Shown in pieces: positions 16,957 to 25,494 of a stretch of DNA of 58,233 bases. A program made the translations under genes and the position numbers. The first letter of the stretch is position 1. Each line of letters opens with the position of its first letter. A model generated the notes under the pieces. That model made no database searches and was not told the origin of the DNA. It saw only the letters and a program-made list of their open reading frames with translations. Origin of the DNA: AC-9 sp051984395 (lineage in GTDB: Bacteria > Actinomycetota > Acidimicrobiia > Acidimicrobiales > AC-9); NCBI GenBank assembly GCA_051984395.1, contig JBPYEZ010000063.1, positions 1 to 58,233 on the forward strand, read 5' to 3'.

Positions 16957-17517
16957 ATGACGACGGCCGCCGTGCTCCTGGCCGCGGGCGGCGGCAGCCG
17001 CTTCGCCCGACCGACGGCCAAGCTGCTGGCGCCGTTTCGTGACCGGCCACTGCTGTCGTGGGCGGTCGACGCCGCCATGGGCGCCGGCCTCGACGAGATG
17101 GTGGTGGTGACCGGGGCAGTGGATCTCGGCGCCGTGCTTCCCCCCGACATCACGCTGCTCCGGAACGAGGCGTGGGCGTCCGGCCTGGCCAGCTCCCTGC
17201 GGGTGGGGCTGGACTGGTGCGATCGCCAGGGTCACGGCGCCGCGGTGGTCGGCCTCGGCGACCAGCCCCTCGTCCCCGTCGAGGCGTGGCGGAACGTCGC
17301 CACCTCCACCGGTGCCCCGATCGTCGTGGCGACCTACTCCGGACGGCGCCGCAACCCCGTGAAGCTCGACCGCTCGGTGTGGGCCCTGGTCCCGGTCACG
17401 GGCGACGAGGGCGCGCGGGCGGTGATGGGCAGTCAGCCGGCGTTGGTCTGCGAGGTAGCGTGCCCGGGGGATCCAGCCGATGTCGACACGGTGGAGGATC
17501 TGAGACTGTGGAGCTGA
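16957..17517 (+). CDS. MocA-like molybdenum cofactor nucleotidyltransferase
   Basis: GT-A-fold nucleotidyltransferase of the MobA/MocA type, 186 aa. The N-terminus has AVLLAAGGGSRFARPTAKLL (nucleotide-binding loop with the family Lys), then VVGLGDQPLVP (metal-binding region) and VATYSGRRRNPVKLDRSVW, GDEGARAVM and DVDTVEDL. MocA adds CMP to Mo-molybdopterin to make the dinucleotide form used by xanthine-oxidase-family enzymes, which fits its place beside xdhC. It overlaps the following gene by 10 bases. Confidence 0.88.
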   Translation: MTTAAVLLAAGGGSRFARPTAKLLAPFRDRPLLSWAVDAAMGAGLDEMVVVTGAVDLGAVLPPDITLLRNEAWASGLASSLRVGLDWCDRQGHGAAVVGLGDQPLVPVEAWRNVATSTGAPIVVATYSGRRRNPVKLDRSVWALVPVTGDEGARAVMGSQPALVCEVACPGDPADVDTVEDLRLWS

Positions 17518-18287
17518 CCAACGAGTTCACCGTAGGTGTCCCGACCGAGCAGGCCTGGGCCCTCCTGACCGACGTGGAGCGGATCGCACCCTGCATGCCC
17601 GGGGCGGAGCTCCAGGAGGTCCAGGGGGACGAGTACCGCGGCGTGGTCAAGGTGAAGGTCGGGCCCATCACGGCGCAGTACAAGGGCAAGGCCAGCTTCG
17701 TCGAACGCGACGTCCCCGGGCTGCGGGCCGTGCTGCGGGCCGAGGGCCGGGAGACGCGGGGCCAGGGCAACGCCAGCACCACGATCAGCGCGTCGCTGCA
17801 CCCCGACGCCGGTGGTACCCGGGTCTCCATCGTCACCGACCTGGCGGTGACGGGCCGGGTCGCCCAGTTCGGCCGCGGCGTGCTCGCCGACGTGAGCACC
17901 AAGCTGCTCGGACAGTTCGTCGACTGTCTCGAGACCACCGTCCTGGGCCGGGTGGAGGCCGCGGACGAATCGCCCCTGGCCGCTTCCGAGCCGCCCGGGG
18001 GACCGTCGCCGGCGGTCGAGGTGGAGGTCGCCGAGGCGCCCCCGGCTGGCGGGGCGGCCGGCGGGAACGACCAGACTGCGGGCCCGATCACCAACGGCGC
18101 CCCCGCCACGCCAGCGACCGACGGCGCCGGGCAGCCGACCGTCCGCCGCACCGAGGGTGCGCCGGTGGAGCCGGTCGATCTCATCGGCGTCGCCGGAGGG
18201 TCGGTGGCCCGTCGGGCCGCGCCCGTCGGCGTCGTCGCCGTCCTGGCCATCGTCGCCATCGTGGTCCGCCGGCGCCGACGACGGTGA
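17508..18287 (+). CDS. CoxG-like SRPBCC protein with C-terminal membrane anchor
   Basis: Residues 1-150 form a CoxG-type START/SRPBCC domain (ELTNEFTVGVPTEQAWALLT, RIAPCMPGAEL, GRVAQFGRGVLADVSTKLL). A long Pro/Ala/Glu-rich linker (about 150-225) leads to a C-terminal membrane segment (VGVVAVLAIVAIVV) and an Arg-rich end. The form is a tethered cytoplasmic domain. In mycobacteria CoxG has been reported as a menaquinone-binding membrane partner of CO dehydrogenase; by analogy this one may link the hydroxylase to the quinone pool. Start GTG 17508 begins the protein at the usual MELTNEF position and overlaps mocA by 10 bases. Length 259 aa. Confidence 0.88.
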   Translation: MELTNEFTVGVPTEQAWALLTDVERIAPCMPGAELQEVQGDEYRGVVKVKVGPITAQYKGKASFVERDVPGLRAVLRAEGRETRGQGNASTTISASLHPDAGGTRVSIVTDLAVTGRVAQFGRGVLADVSTKLLGQFVDCLETTVLGRVEAADESPLAASEPPGGPSPAVEVEVAEAPPAGGAAGGNDQTAGPITNGAPATPATDGAGQPTVRRTEGAPVEPVDLIGVAGGSVARRAAPVGVVAVLAIVAIVVRRRRRR

Positions 18288-19687
18288 CCACCGACGACCG
18301 GCAGGCCGTGGCCGTCCAGCTCGGCCACCCGCCCCGGGGTCGCTTCGAGGTGGTTGTACGCGATACGAAGGGCGAGCCCACGGTCATTCGCAACGAGCCA
18401 TTCCTCGATGACGGGACCCCCATGCCGACTCGATGGTGGCTCGTGGCCCCCCGCCTGCGGGCATCGGTCGACCGTCTCGAGGCCGCCGGCGGCGTCAAGG
18501 CGGCGGAGGCGGCGGTGGATTCCGATGAGCTGGCCGCCGCTCACGCACGCTACGCCGCCGAGCGAGATGCAGCCGTGCCCGCCGGCCACCGTGGACCCCG
18601 TCCGGCGGGCGGCGTCGGAGGAACCGCCCGGGGGGTGAAGTGCCTACATGCCCACCTGGCATGGTTCCTGGCCGGAGGCGACGACCCCGTCGGGCGCTGG
18701 GTGGTCGCCCGACTCGATGCGACCGCCTCTCGAGCGGGTCCCGTGGCGGCCATCGACTGCGGCACGAACTCGACCCGGCTCCTCGTGGCGGATGCCGACG
18801 GGCGCCCGCTCGAGCGGCTGATGCGGATCACGAGACTCGGCGAGGGGGTCGACGCAGCCGGTCGACTGGATCCTCGCGCCATCTCCCGGACGGTTGCGGT
18901 GCTCCGCGAGTACCGCGACGTCATGGAGCGCCACGACGTCGTCGAGGCGCGGGCCACGGCCACGTCGGCCGCTCGCGACGCCGCCAACCGCGACCAGCTG
19001 TTCGCCGACGCCGAGCAGGCTCTCGGGGTGCCGCTGGAGCTCCTCTCCGGCGAGGCCGAGGGGCGACTTTCCTTCTCGGGCGCCACCGCCGAGCTCGATC
19101 CCCACGACGGCCCCTATCTCGTGGTCGACATCGGTGGCGGCTCCACGGAGCTCGTCACGGCGCCCGTCCCCGGCCCGAGCGACGTGAGTCGCAACGGTGT
19201 CGTCGCGACCCCTTCGATGAGCGTCGTGTCGGTCGATCTCGGATGCGTCCGGGTCACCGAGCGCTTCCTGCGCCACGACCCTCCGCTGCCGGCGGAGCTC
19301 GAGGAGGCCGTCGACGCCGTCCATTCCGGTCTCGACGCCGCTGTGGCCGAGCAGCCGGCGATCACCGAGGCGGCCCGGCTGGTGGGCCTGGCCGGAACGG
19401 TCACGACACTCTCCGCCATCGACCAGGGGCTCGCCAGCAACAGTGGCGAGCGCATCCATCACTCGGTCCTGACTCGACCGCGCGTCGAGGGGCTCCTCGA
19501 CGTGCTCTCCGGCGAGAACAGGGACGAACGCCTGCGGCGCCCCGGCCTGGAGGAGGCGCGGGCAGACGTGATCGTCGGCGGCACGGTGGTGCTGGCGACG
19601 CTGATGCGCCAGCTGGCGTTCGAGTCGTGTCTCGTGTCGGAGGCCGACATCCTCGACGGGCTCGTCCTGAGCCAGCTGTGGTCCTGA
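18284..19687 (+). CDS. DUF501 - Ppx/GppA phosphatase fusion
   Basis: Two proteins that are separate genes in many actinobacteria are joined here (467 aa). Residues 1-150 are DUF501, of unknown function, with its hallmark GVKCLHAHLAWFLAGGDDPV. Residues 155-467 are exopolyphosphatase/guanosine pentaphosphatase: AAIDCGTNSTRLLVAD (phosphate loop), EAEGRLSFSGA, VVDIGGGSTELV and GLAGTVTTLSAI. The Ppx part hydrolyses polyphosphate or pppGpp. GTG 18284 overlaps the CoxG stop by 4 bases, so translation is coupled to the molybdo-hydroxylase operon although its usual partners are eno and ftsB. Confidence 0.9.
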   Translation: MTTDDRQAVAVQLGHPPRGRFEVVVRDTKGEPTVIRNEPFLDDGTPMPTRWWLVAPRLRASVDRLEAAGGVKAAEAAVDSDELAAAHARYAAERDAAVPAGHRGPRPAGGVGGTARGVKCLHAHLAWFLAGGDDPVGRWVVARLDATASRAGPVAAIDCGTNSTRLLVADADGRPLERLMRITRLGEGVDAAGRLDPRAISRTVAVLREYRDVMERHDVVEARATATSAARDAANRDQLFADAEQALGVPLELLSGEAEGRLSFSGATAELDPHDGPYLVVDIGGGSTELVTAPVPGPSDVSRNGVVATPSMSVVSVDLGCVRVTERFLRHDPPLPAELEEAVDAVHSGLDAAVAEQPAITEAARLVGLAGTVTTLSAIDQGLASNSGERIHHSVLTRPRVEGLLDVLSGENRDERLRRPGLEEARADVIVGGTVVLATLMRQLAFESCLVSEADILDGLVLSQLWS

Positions 19688-19709
19688 GGACGGGCTCCCG
19701 GGTCGTCAG

Positions 19710-19715
19710 TAGAGT
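19710..19715 (+). promoter_or_regulatory. -10 box (TAGAGT), leaderless
   Basis: TAGAGT lies 7 bases before ATG 19723 and supports that start over GTG 19714, which would sit inside the box. Confidence 0.55.
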
Positions 19716-19722
19716 GCCGGGG

Positions 19723-20820
19723 ATGCCCCTTTCCGAGCGCATCCTCATGGGTCCGGGGCCCTCGAACCTCTATCCCGAGGTGACGGCTGCGCTCGGGCAA
19801 CCGCTGCTCGGCCACCTCGATCCTGCGTTCCTCGCCGTGCTGGACGGGACGTGTGATCGACTGCGAGCGGTCTTTCGTTCCGCCGGCGCCTTGACACTGC
19901 CGATCAGTGGTACGGGCTCGGCCGGGATGGAGGCGGCGTTCGTCAATCTCGTGGAGGCCGGTGATCCCGTCGTCGTCGGGGTGAACGGCTTGTTCGGAGA
20001 GCGCATGTGCGACGTGGCCGGCCGGTGCGGAGCCGAGGTCATCCGCGTCGAAGCAGCGTGGGGGGAGCCGATCGAGCCCGACCGCCTGATCGCCGCCCAC
20101 CGCTCACCCAAGATCATCGCCGTCGTGCACGCCGAGACCTCGACCGGGGTGCGTAACGACGTCGAGCCGCTTGGACCGGCCAAGGGCGACGCCCTTCTCC
20201 TGGTCGACTGTGTGACGTCGCTCGGCGGCATCCCGGTCGACGCTGACGCCTGGGGCATCGACGTGGCCTACAGCGCCACCCAGAAGTGCCTCGGCGTTCC
20301 TCCTGGCCTGGCGCCGCTCACGGTCAGCGACCGGGCGCGGGCCTGCCTGCTCGATCGACCACGGTCGTGGTACCTCGACCTGGGCATGCTCGCGGACTAC
20401 ATGGAGGCCGGTGGCGGACGCCGGTACCACCACACGGTCCCGGTGCCGATGATCGTTGCCCTGCACGCCGGTCTCGGGGTGCTGCTCGAGGAAGGGCTGG
20501 AGTCGTCGTGGGCCCGCCACCGCGAGTGCGGCCGCCAGCTGCAGGATGGCCTCCAGAAGCTCGGCTTCGAGCTCCTGGCCGCCGACACCCACCGCCTTCC
20601 CGAGCTGACCACGGCGTGGGTCCCCGACAGTGTGCTGCCACGAGGTCTGACCGAGTCCGCCGTCCGGGCCACGCTGCTCGACCGCTACGGGATCGAGATC
20701 GGCGGTGGGGTTGGGCCCCATGCCGGCCGGGCGTGGCGCATCGGCTGCATGGGGCACACCGCCCGCCCGCGCAACGTCACCCTGCTGCTCGCCGCCCTGG
20801 GCGAGGTGCTGGGCCGATGA
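19723..20820 (+). CDS. Class V aminotransferase (alanine-glyoxylate / serine-pyruvate type)
   Basis: PLP-dependent fold-type I aminotransferase, 365 aa. Motifs: ERILMGPGPSNLYPEV at the start, LPISGTGSAGMEAAFVNLVE, VVHAETSTGVRNDVEPL, LLVDCVTSLGGIPVDADAWG and the PLP lysine in YSATQKCLGVPPG. Near the end RIGCMGHTARPRNV matches the substrate-carboxylate Arg region. The substrate pair is probably glyoxylate with alanine or serine. The stop overlaps the following ATG by 4 bases (ATGA), coupling it to the acyl-CoA synthetase. Confidence 0.88.
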   Translation: MPLSERILMGPGPSNLYPEVTAALGQPLLGHLDPAFLAVLDGTCDRLRAVFRSAGALTLPISGTGSAGMEAAFVNLVEAGDPVVVGVNGLFGERMCDVAGRCGAEVIRVEAAWGEPIEPDRLIAAHRSPKIIAVVHAETSTGVRNDVEPLGPAKGDALLLVDCVTSLGGIPVDADAWGIDVAYSATQKCLGVPPGLAPLTVSDRARACLLDRPRSWYLDLGMLADYMEAGGGRRYHHTVPVPMIVALHAGLGVLLEEGLESSWARHRECGRQLQDGLQKLGFELLAADTHRLPELTTAWVPDSVLPRGLTESAVRATLLDRYGIEIGGGVGPHAGRAWRIGCMGHTARPRNVTLLLAALGEVLGR

Positions 20821-22874
20821 GCGGGTCCGAGACCGGCCAGGGAGGCCGGCTGGGAGGACCTGCCTCGGGTGCGACCGCGCCCGAGACCGGCCCGGGAGGC
20901 CGGCTGCGAGGACCTGCCTCGGGTGCGACCGCGCCCGAGGCCTGGCGGCCCGATCCCGGCGAGGCGGCGGCCACCAATGTGGGACGGTTCATGGCCCGCC
21001 ACGGGCTGACCCGCTTCGAGGACCTCGTGGCCCGCTCCATCGACGATGCCGAGTGGTTCTGGGCAGCGGTCGTCGAGTTCCTCGGCATCCCGTTCGTCGA
21101 GCCATGGCGGGAGGTGCTGAACGTCGAGCAGGGGGCGCCGTGGGCCCGGTGGTTCGTCGGGGGACGCCTCAACCTGGCCGAGGTGTGTGTCGACCGCCAC
21201 GCCGCCGCCGACTCCGGGAAGGAGGCGGTCGTCTGGGAGGGCGAGGACGGGGAGGTTCGCCGGTGGACCTACGGCGAGCTCCGAGCGCAGGCAGACGGGC
21301 TGGCCCGCATGCTGGCCGAGCACGGCGTGGGGGAGGGCGACACCGTCGGCATCTTCCTGCCCATGGTGCCCGAGACCGTCGCCACGCTGATGGCGGTGGC
21401 CAAGCTGGGGTCCGTCTTTCTCCCGTTGTTCAGCGGGTACGCGCCGGCGGCGGTCAGCGCGCGGCTGTCGGATGCAGGGGCCGTGGCCCTCGTGACCGCC
21501 GACGGCTTCCACCGGCGGGGGACCGTCGTCCCTATGCTCGAAGTGGCAAGAGAGTCTGTCGCCGCGGTCCCGTCAGTTCGCACCGTCGTCGTCGTGGAGC
21601 GGCTCCGTACCGGCGGTCTCGACGGCGTTGGTGTCGACGGTGCTCCCGTCGAGGGGTGCACCTGGGCGCGGTGGCCCGGCCCTGGCGCAGCCTTTTCGTC
21701 ACGCCCGCTCGACTCCGAGCACCCGCTGTTCATCGGCTACACGTCGGGCACCACCGGGCGGCCGAAGGGCTCGGTCCACGTGCACGGCGGATTCGGGGTC
21801 AAGGTGGCCGAGGAGGTGGCGTTCCAGTTCGACTGCCGGCACGACGACGTCCTCTTCTGGTTCACCGACATCGGATGGATCATGGGTCCCTGGGAGGTGT
21901 TCGGCGGGCTCGCGCTGGGCGCCACGCTGCTGCTGTACGAAGGCGCCCCCGACTACCCGGCTCCCGACCGCCTCTGGGCGCTGCTCGAGCGGCACCGGGT
22001 GAGCATCTGCAGTGTGAGCCCCACCCTCGTGCGGGCCCTGATGGCACACGGGAACGATCCCGTGACGACGCACGACCTCTCGGCGTTGCGCATCCTCGGC
22101 TCCACCGGGGAGCCCTGGAACGAGCAGCCCTGGTGGTGGTACTTCCAGGTGGTGGGCGGTGGGCGCTGTCCGGTGATCAACATCTCGGGTGGGACCGAGG
22201 TCGGCGCCTGCTTCCTGTCTCCCCACCCGGTCGCGCCCTTGAAACCGCTGTCGCTCGGGGGCCCGGCGCTCGGCATGGCCGTCGACGTCTTCGACGAGCA
22301 GGGCCGATCGCTGCGCAATGCCGTCGGAGAGCTGGTGTGCACCAAGCCGTGGCCGGCGATGACGCGAGGCCTGTACCGCGACCCCGAGCGTTACCTCGCC
22401 ACCTACTGGTCTCGGTGGCCCGGCGTGTGGACCCACGGCGACTGGGCGTCGATCGACGAAGACGGTGAGTGGTTCCTGCACGGGCGCAGCGACGACACCA
22501 TCAAGCTGGCGGGTAAGCGCCTCGGGCCGGCGGAGGTCGAGTCGGTGCTCGTCTCGCACCCCGGCGTCCTGGAGGCCGCCGCCGTCGGCATCCCCGACGC
22601 GCTCAAGGGAGAGGTCCTCTGGGCGTTCGTGGTGCTCGGCCCCGGATGCACACCGTGCGAGGAGCTCCGGGTCGAGCTCACGACGCTGGTCGCGGACCAG
22701 CTGGGACGGTCGTTCCGGCCATCGAGCATCCGCTTCGCCGCTGCCCTGCCCAAGACGCGCAACGCCAAGGTGCTCCGGCGCGCCGTCCGCTCGGCGGCGA
22801 CCGGCGCCGATGCCGGCGACCTGTCCGGCCTAGAGGATCCGGCGGCCGTGGACGCCGTTCGGGAGGCCCGATGA
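20817..22874 (+). CDS. Acetyl-CoA synthetase-like AMP-forming acyl-CoA ligase
   Basis: Forms acyl-CoA from a short-chain acid, ATP and CoA through an acyl-adenylate, 685 aa. ANL motifs are present: A3 YTSGTTGRPKGSVHVHGG, A4 WFTDIGWIMG, A5-like NISGGTEVG, A7/A8 THGDWASIDEDGEWFLHGRS with DDTIKLAGKRLGPAEVES, and A10 LPKTRNAKVLRR with the catalytic Lys. The WFTDIGW motif is typical of acetyl/propionyl-CoA synthetases. The start at ATG 20817 overlaps the previous stop. The first 40 residues consist of a duplicated 18-residue unit and are outside the conserved fold, which begins around WRPDPGEAAATNVGRFMARH. Acid specificity cannot be read from sequence. Confidence 0.88.
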   Translation: MSGSETGQGGRLGGPASGATAPETGPGGRLRGPASGATAPEAWRPDPGEAAATNVGRFMARHGLTRFEDLVARSIDDAEWFWAAVVEFLGIPFVEPWREVLNVEQGAPWARWFVGGRLNLAEVCVDRHAAADSGKEAVVWEGEDGEVRRWTYGELRAQADGLARMLAEHGVGEGDTVGIFLPMVPETVATLMAVAKLGSVFLPLFSGYAPAAVSARLSDAGAVALVTADGFHRRGTVVPMLEVARESVAAVPSVRTVVVVERLRTGGLDGVGVDGAPVEGCTWARWPGPGAAFSSRPLDSEHPLFIGYTSGTTGRPKGSVHVHGGFGVKVAEEVAFQFDCRHDDVLFWFTDIGWIMGPWEVFGGLALGATLLLYEGAPDYPAPDRLWALLERHRVSICSVSPTLVRALMAHGNDPVTTHDLSALRILGSTGEPWNEQPWWWYFQVVGGGRCPVINISGGTEVGACFLSPHPVAPLKPLSLGGPALGMAVDVFDEQGRSLRNAVGELVCTKPWPAMTRGLYRDPERYLATYWSRWPGVWTHGDWASIDEDGEWFLHGRSDDTIKLAGKRLGPAEVESVLVSHPGVLEAAAVGIPDALKGEVLWAFVVLGPGCTPCEELRVELTTLVADQLGRSFRPSSIRFAAALPKTRNAKVLRRAVRSAATGADAGDLSGLEDPAAVDAVREAR
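20829..20936. repeat. Tandem 54-bp direct repeat, two copies, in frame
   Basis: Two adjacent 54-base units (20829-20882 and 20883-20936) differ at only two positions that I can see. Each encodes ETGxGGRLxGPASGATAP within the N-terminal tail of the acyl-CoA ligase. The near-identity suggests a recent duplication. The unit length of 18 codons keeps the frame. Confidence 0.85.
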
Positions 22875-22898
22875 GGCGGACCAGGTGAGGCCGACCCA

Positions 22899-23501
22899 GT
22901 GATCCGGGCCTCCACCCTCGAGCTGACCGGGCGCCGGGTGCTGCTGCGGCCCCTGGTCGAGGGCGACTTCCCCCAATGGCAGGAGGTCCGTCGCCGGTGT
23001 CGTGACTGGCTGGTCCCATGGGAGCCCCGACCGCCCATGGGCTCCTCCGACGCGGTCGAGGACCGGCGGGCCTTCGCAGCCCGGTGCGGCGGACGTGAGC
23101 GCGAGCGCCAGCTCGGCAGCGGCTACGGGTTCGGCATCTTCGTCGAGGGTCGTCTCGGTGGGGAGATCAACCTCTCGTCGATCCAGCGCGGCCCGTTCCA
23201 GAACTGCTACGTCGGCTACTGGGTCGACGAGGCCCTCGCCGGCAGGGGCTATGCGCCGGAGGCCCTGGTGGTGGTGCTTCGCTTCGCGTTCGAGGACCTG
23301 GCGCTGCATCGACTCCAGATCTCCATCATCCCCCGCAACCGGGCCAGCCGACGGGTGGTGGAGAAGCTCGGCCTTCGCAACGAGGGTGTCGCCGAGCGGT
23401 ATCTCCAGATCAACGGGCGATGGGAAGACCACATCCGCTATGCCATCACCGCCGAGGAGTGGGCCGAGCGGCGGGATGGATACCTCGACGCCTGGGGCTG
23501 A
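22899..23501 (+). CDS. GNAT N-acetyltransferase, RimJ/RimL type
   Basis: Acetyl-CoA-dependent N-acetyltransferase of the ribosomal-protein RimJ/RimL group, 200 aa. It has LTGRRVLLRPLVEGDFPQW at the start, a WVDEALAGRGYAPEALVVVL acetyl-CoA loop (RGYAPEA), LHRLQISIIPRNRASRRV and VEKLGLRNEGVAERYLQING. The last is the typical RimJ end with WEDHIRYAIT. The target could be a ribosomal protein N-terminus or a small molecule. It starts at GTG 22899, 24 bases after the acyl-CoA ligase, and runs in the same direction. Its end lies 6 bases from a convergent gene. Confidence 0.85.
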   Translation: MIRASTLELTGRRVLLRPLVEGDFPQWQEVRRRCRDWLVPWEPRPPMGSSDAVEDRRAFAARCGGRERERQLGSGYGFGIFVEGRLGGEINLSSIQRGPFQNCYVGYWVDEALAGRGYAPEALVVVLRFAFEDLALHRLQISIIPRNRASRRVVEKLGLRNEGVAERYLQINGRWEDHIRYAITAEEWAERRDGYLDAWG

Positions 23502-23507
23502 CCTCCG

Positions 23508-24554
23508 TCAGGCCTCAGGATTGCGCACGACGGCCGGTGAGTGGCGGAAGAACGCCTCCACATCCCGCTCGTAGGTGTAGTCGGGAGGGGTGGCGCCCAC
23601 GGTCCGCCGCAACCGTCGGGCCCGGGCGAAGTTCTCGACGGCGCCGGCCGAGGTGTACCGGTAGGTGAACCCCGCCTCCTTGAGCCGGCGGTTGTCGATG
23701 CCCCGCCCGAACCGGAGCAGGGTGAGCAGTTCCGAGGGCAGGTCGAGCAGGCCCATCTGCCGGAGGGGCGCGGCGGCGACGTTGGTCATGATGAAGGGCA
23801 GTGGCAGCAGGCGGACGCCGCAGATGTTCGCCACCTCGCTCCAGGGCAGCCGGCCGTCTCCGGCGACGTTGTAGATGCCGGCCACGCCGTGCTTGGTGAC
23901 GAACTCGAGGCAGCGGACGACGTCGCCCTCCTCGACGAACTGGACGAGAGGGTCGAAGCCGAAGACGTAGGGTGCCGTCTGGCGCTCGAGGGCCTGGCTC
24001 GTCGCCGTCACGATCTCGGTGCCGAGCACGTTGGCGAACCGCAGCAGCGTGACCACGACGTGGGGGTTGTCCTCGGCGAAGTCGCGCAGATAGCCCTCGG
24101 CCTCGAGCAACGACGATTCGACCCGGGTGTGCGGCGGCCCCGTTCGAGGCGTCTCCTCCCGGAACCACACCGGATCCTGGAACGACGACCCGTACACCAA
24201 GCTGGACGACTTCACCACGATCTGACGGACCGGTGCTCCCGCGGCGCTGGCCGCGGCCAGGAGGTTCATCGTCCCGATGACGTTGGTCTCGTGCAGTGCC
24301 CGTCCGCTCATCCGGGTGGAGTCCACGACGAGGAAGGTGTGGACGATCGTGTCGACCTGGGCGGCGCGCACGATGCGCGAGAGGATCGAGTAGCTCTGGT
24401 CGGCGCGCACGTACTCGGTCCGCTCCAGCTCGACCGAAGGTGTCACGGTGTCGAGGCCGACGATCATCTCGACGTCGGGGTCCCGCTCGAGCGCCTGGGC
24501 CATGCGACCGCCCCAGAACGTCCCGAGTCCCGTGATCAGGACACGCCGCCCCAC
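23508..24554 (-). CDS. NAD-dependent epimerase/dehydratase (extended SDR)
   Basis: Rossmann-fold SDR protein of the extended type, 348 aa. The NAD-binding loop at the N-terminus is VLITGLGTFWGGRMAQALE. NVIGTMNLLAAASAAG, VVKSSSLVYGSS and LRFANVLGTEIVT follow, and YNVAGDGRLPWSEVANICG is near the C-terminus. The classical YxxxK is not evident. In actinobacteria such genes sit next to a PlsC-type acyltransferase, as here. The start is GTG 24554 with a purine-rich stretch before it; TTG 24563, which overlaps the stop of the upstream gene (TTGA), is an alternative. Longer frames reaching 25325 are shadows of the acyltransferase. Confidence 0.8.
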   Translation of the reverse strand: MGRRVLITGLGTFWGGRMAQALERDPDVEMIVGLDTVTPSVELERTEYVRADQSYSILSRIVRAAQVDTIVHTFLVVDSTRMSGRALHETNVIGTMNLLAAASAAGAPVRQIVVKSSSLVYGSSFQDPVWFREETPRTGPPHTRVESSLLEAEGYLRDFAEDNPHVVVTLLRFANVLGTEIVTATSQALERQTAPYVFGFDPLVQFVEEGDVVRCLEFVTKHGVAGIYNVAGDGRLPWSEVANICGVRLLPLPFIMTNVAAAPLRQMGLLDLPSELLTLLRFGRGIDNRRLKEAGFTYRYTSAGAVENFARARRLRRTVGATPPDYTYERDVEAFFRHSPAVVRNPEA

Positions 24555-24559
24555 TCTCG

Positions 24560-25444
24560 TCAACCGAACCAGACGCTGCGACGGTCGCGCAGCATGTCGT
24601 ACAGGTTGTCCTGGAGCTTGACCCTGATGGCCTCGGCCTCGTCCATGACCCGGCTCTTGGAGTACCGCTCCTGCTCGGGAGGGACCTGGAACGTGACCGG
24701 ATCGAGCACGCGCAGCTTGAACTTGGACGGGAAGTAGGCGATCGTCCCCACGACGGGCCCGAACACCAGATGATTGGCGGTGATCGGGACGTAGGGTACC
24801 CCGAGCGCGCGGGCCAACGCCGGCACCTTGGCGAGCGTCGGCATCGACTCCTCGGCTCCCACCACGGCGATGGGGACGATGGGCACGCCGGCGCGCATCG
24901 CCATCTCCACGAACCCACCACGCCCGAAGCGCCGGAGCCGGTACCGGTCCTGGTAGAGCTTGCCCGGACCCTTGGTGCCCTCGGGGAACACCAGGACGAG
25001 CTGGCGCTGCTCCCGCAGCAGGCGGAAGGCGTTCTCGGGGTGGGCGGCCACACCGCCCAACCGCGACCACATGGTGCCGATGACGGGGAAGGTCTTGAAG
25101 ATGTGGTCGGCGAGACCGTAGACGGGTCGCCCCAGCTCTTCCTCGATGCCGTGCATGATCACCGGTGCGTCGGATGGGATGGCGGCGGCGTGGTTGGCGA
25201 CCAGGAGCGCACCGCCGCTGGTCGGGATCTTCTCCAACCCCTGCCACTCCACCCGGAACCACTGACGGTAGAGCGGTGCGTAGATCTGCCGGGCGATGGC
25301 CCGCATGTGCTCCGAGCGGCCCCACTCGTCGACGTCGGACAGCCGGGGATCGTCCGGCGGCGCCTCGACACCGGCCTCCCTGGGCCGGAGCGGGACCAAC
25401 GCCGCCGGTCTCGTTGCCTCGACGAATCTGTCGCCAGCCGCCAC
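24560..25444 (-). CDS. PlsC-type lysophospholipid acyltransferase
   Basis: Membrane-associated acyltransferase of the 1-acylglycerol-3-phosphate family, 294 aa. The catalytic block is LLVANHAAAIPSDAP: Asn-His followed by Asp at a longer spacing than the textbook HX4D, as in several actinobacterial relatives. Further blocks are FPEGTKGPGKLYQDRYRLRR (substrate phosphate binding) and GVPIVPIAVVGAEESMP. It should acylate a lysophospholipid or a related acceptor at the inner membrane face. GTG 25444 is preceded by TAACAT with a 6-base gap, supporting a leaderless mRNA. It is the first gene of a two-gene minus-strand unit with the epimerase. Confidence 0.85.
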   Translation of the reverse strand: MAAGDRFVEATRPAALVPLRPREAGVEAPPDDPRLSDVDEWGRSEHMRAIARQIYAPLYRQWFRVEWQGLEKIPTSGGALLVANHAAAIPSDAPVIMHGIEEELGRPVYGLADHIFKTFPVIGTMWSRLGGVAAHPENAFRLLREQRQLVLVFPEGTKGPGKLYQDRYRLRRFGRGGFVEMAMRAGVPIVPIAVVGAEESMPTLAKVPALARALGVPYVPITANHLVFGPVVGTIAYFPSKFKLRVLDPVTFQVPPEQERYSKSRVMDEAEAIRVKLQDNLYDMLRDRRSVWFG

Positions 25445-25450
25445 GGAGTC

Positions 25451-25456
25451 ATGTTA
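25451..25456 (-). promoter_or_regulatory. -10 box (TAACAT) of the PlsC gene, leaderless
   Basis: On the minus strand TAACAT lies 6 bases before GTG 25444. Its plus-strand neighbour at 25474 serves the tRNA, so the two promoters are divergent. Confidence 0.55.
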
Positions 25457-25473
25457 GGCCGCCGAGAGGGGCC

Positions 25474-25479
25474 TATCGT
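25474..25479 (+). promoter_or_regulatory. -10 box (TATCGT) of the tRNA gene
   Basis: TATCGT lies 15 bases before the first tRNA base, a normal distance for a short 5' leader that is then removed. Confidence 0.45.
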
Positions 25480-25494
25480 GAGGGCGAGGATGAC

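Noticed and set aside
23508..25325. A 605-aa minus-strand fusion of acyltransferase and epimerase
   Set aside because: The first half is an out-of-frame shadow of the PlsC gene; the two real genes are separate with adjacent stop and start.
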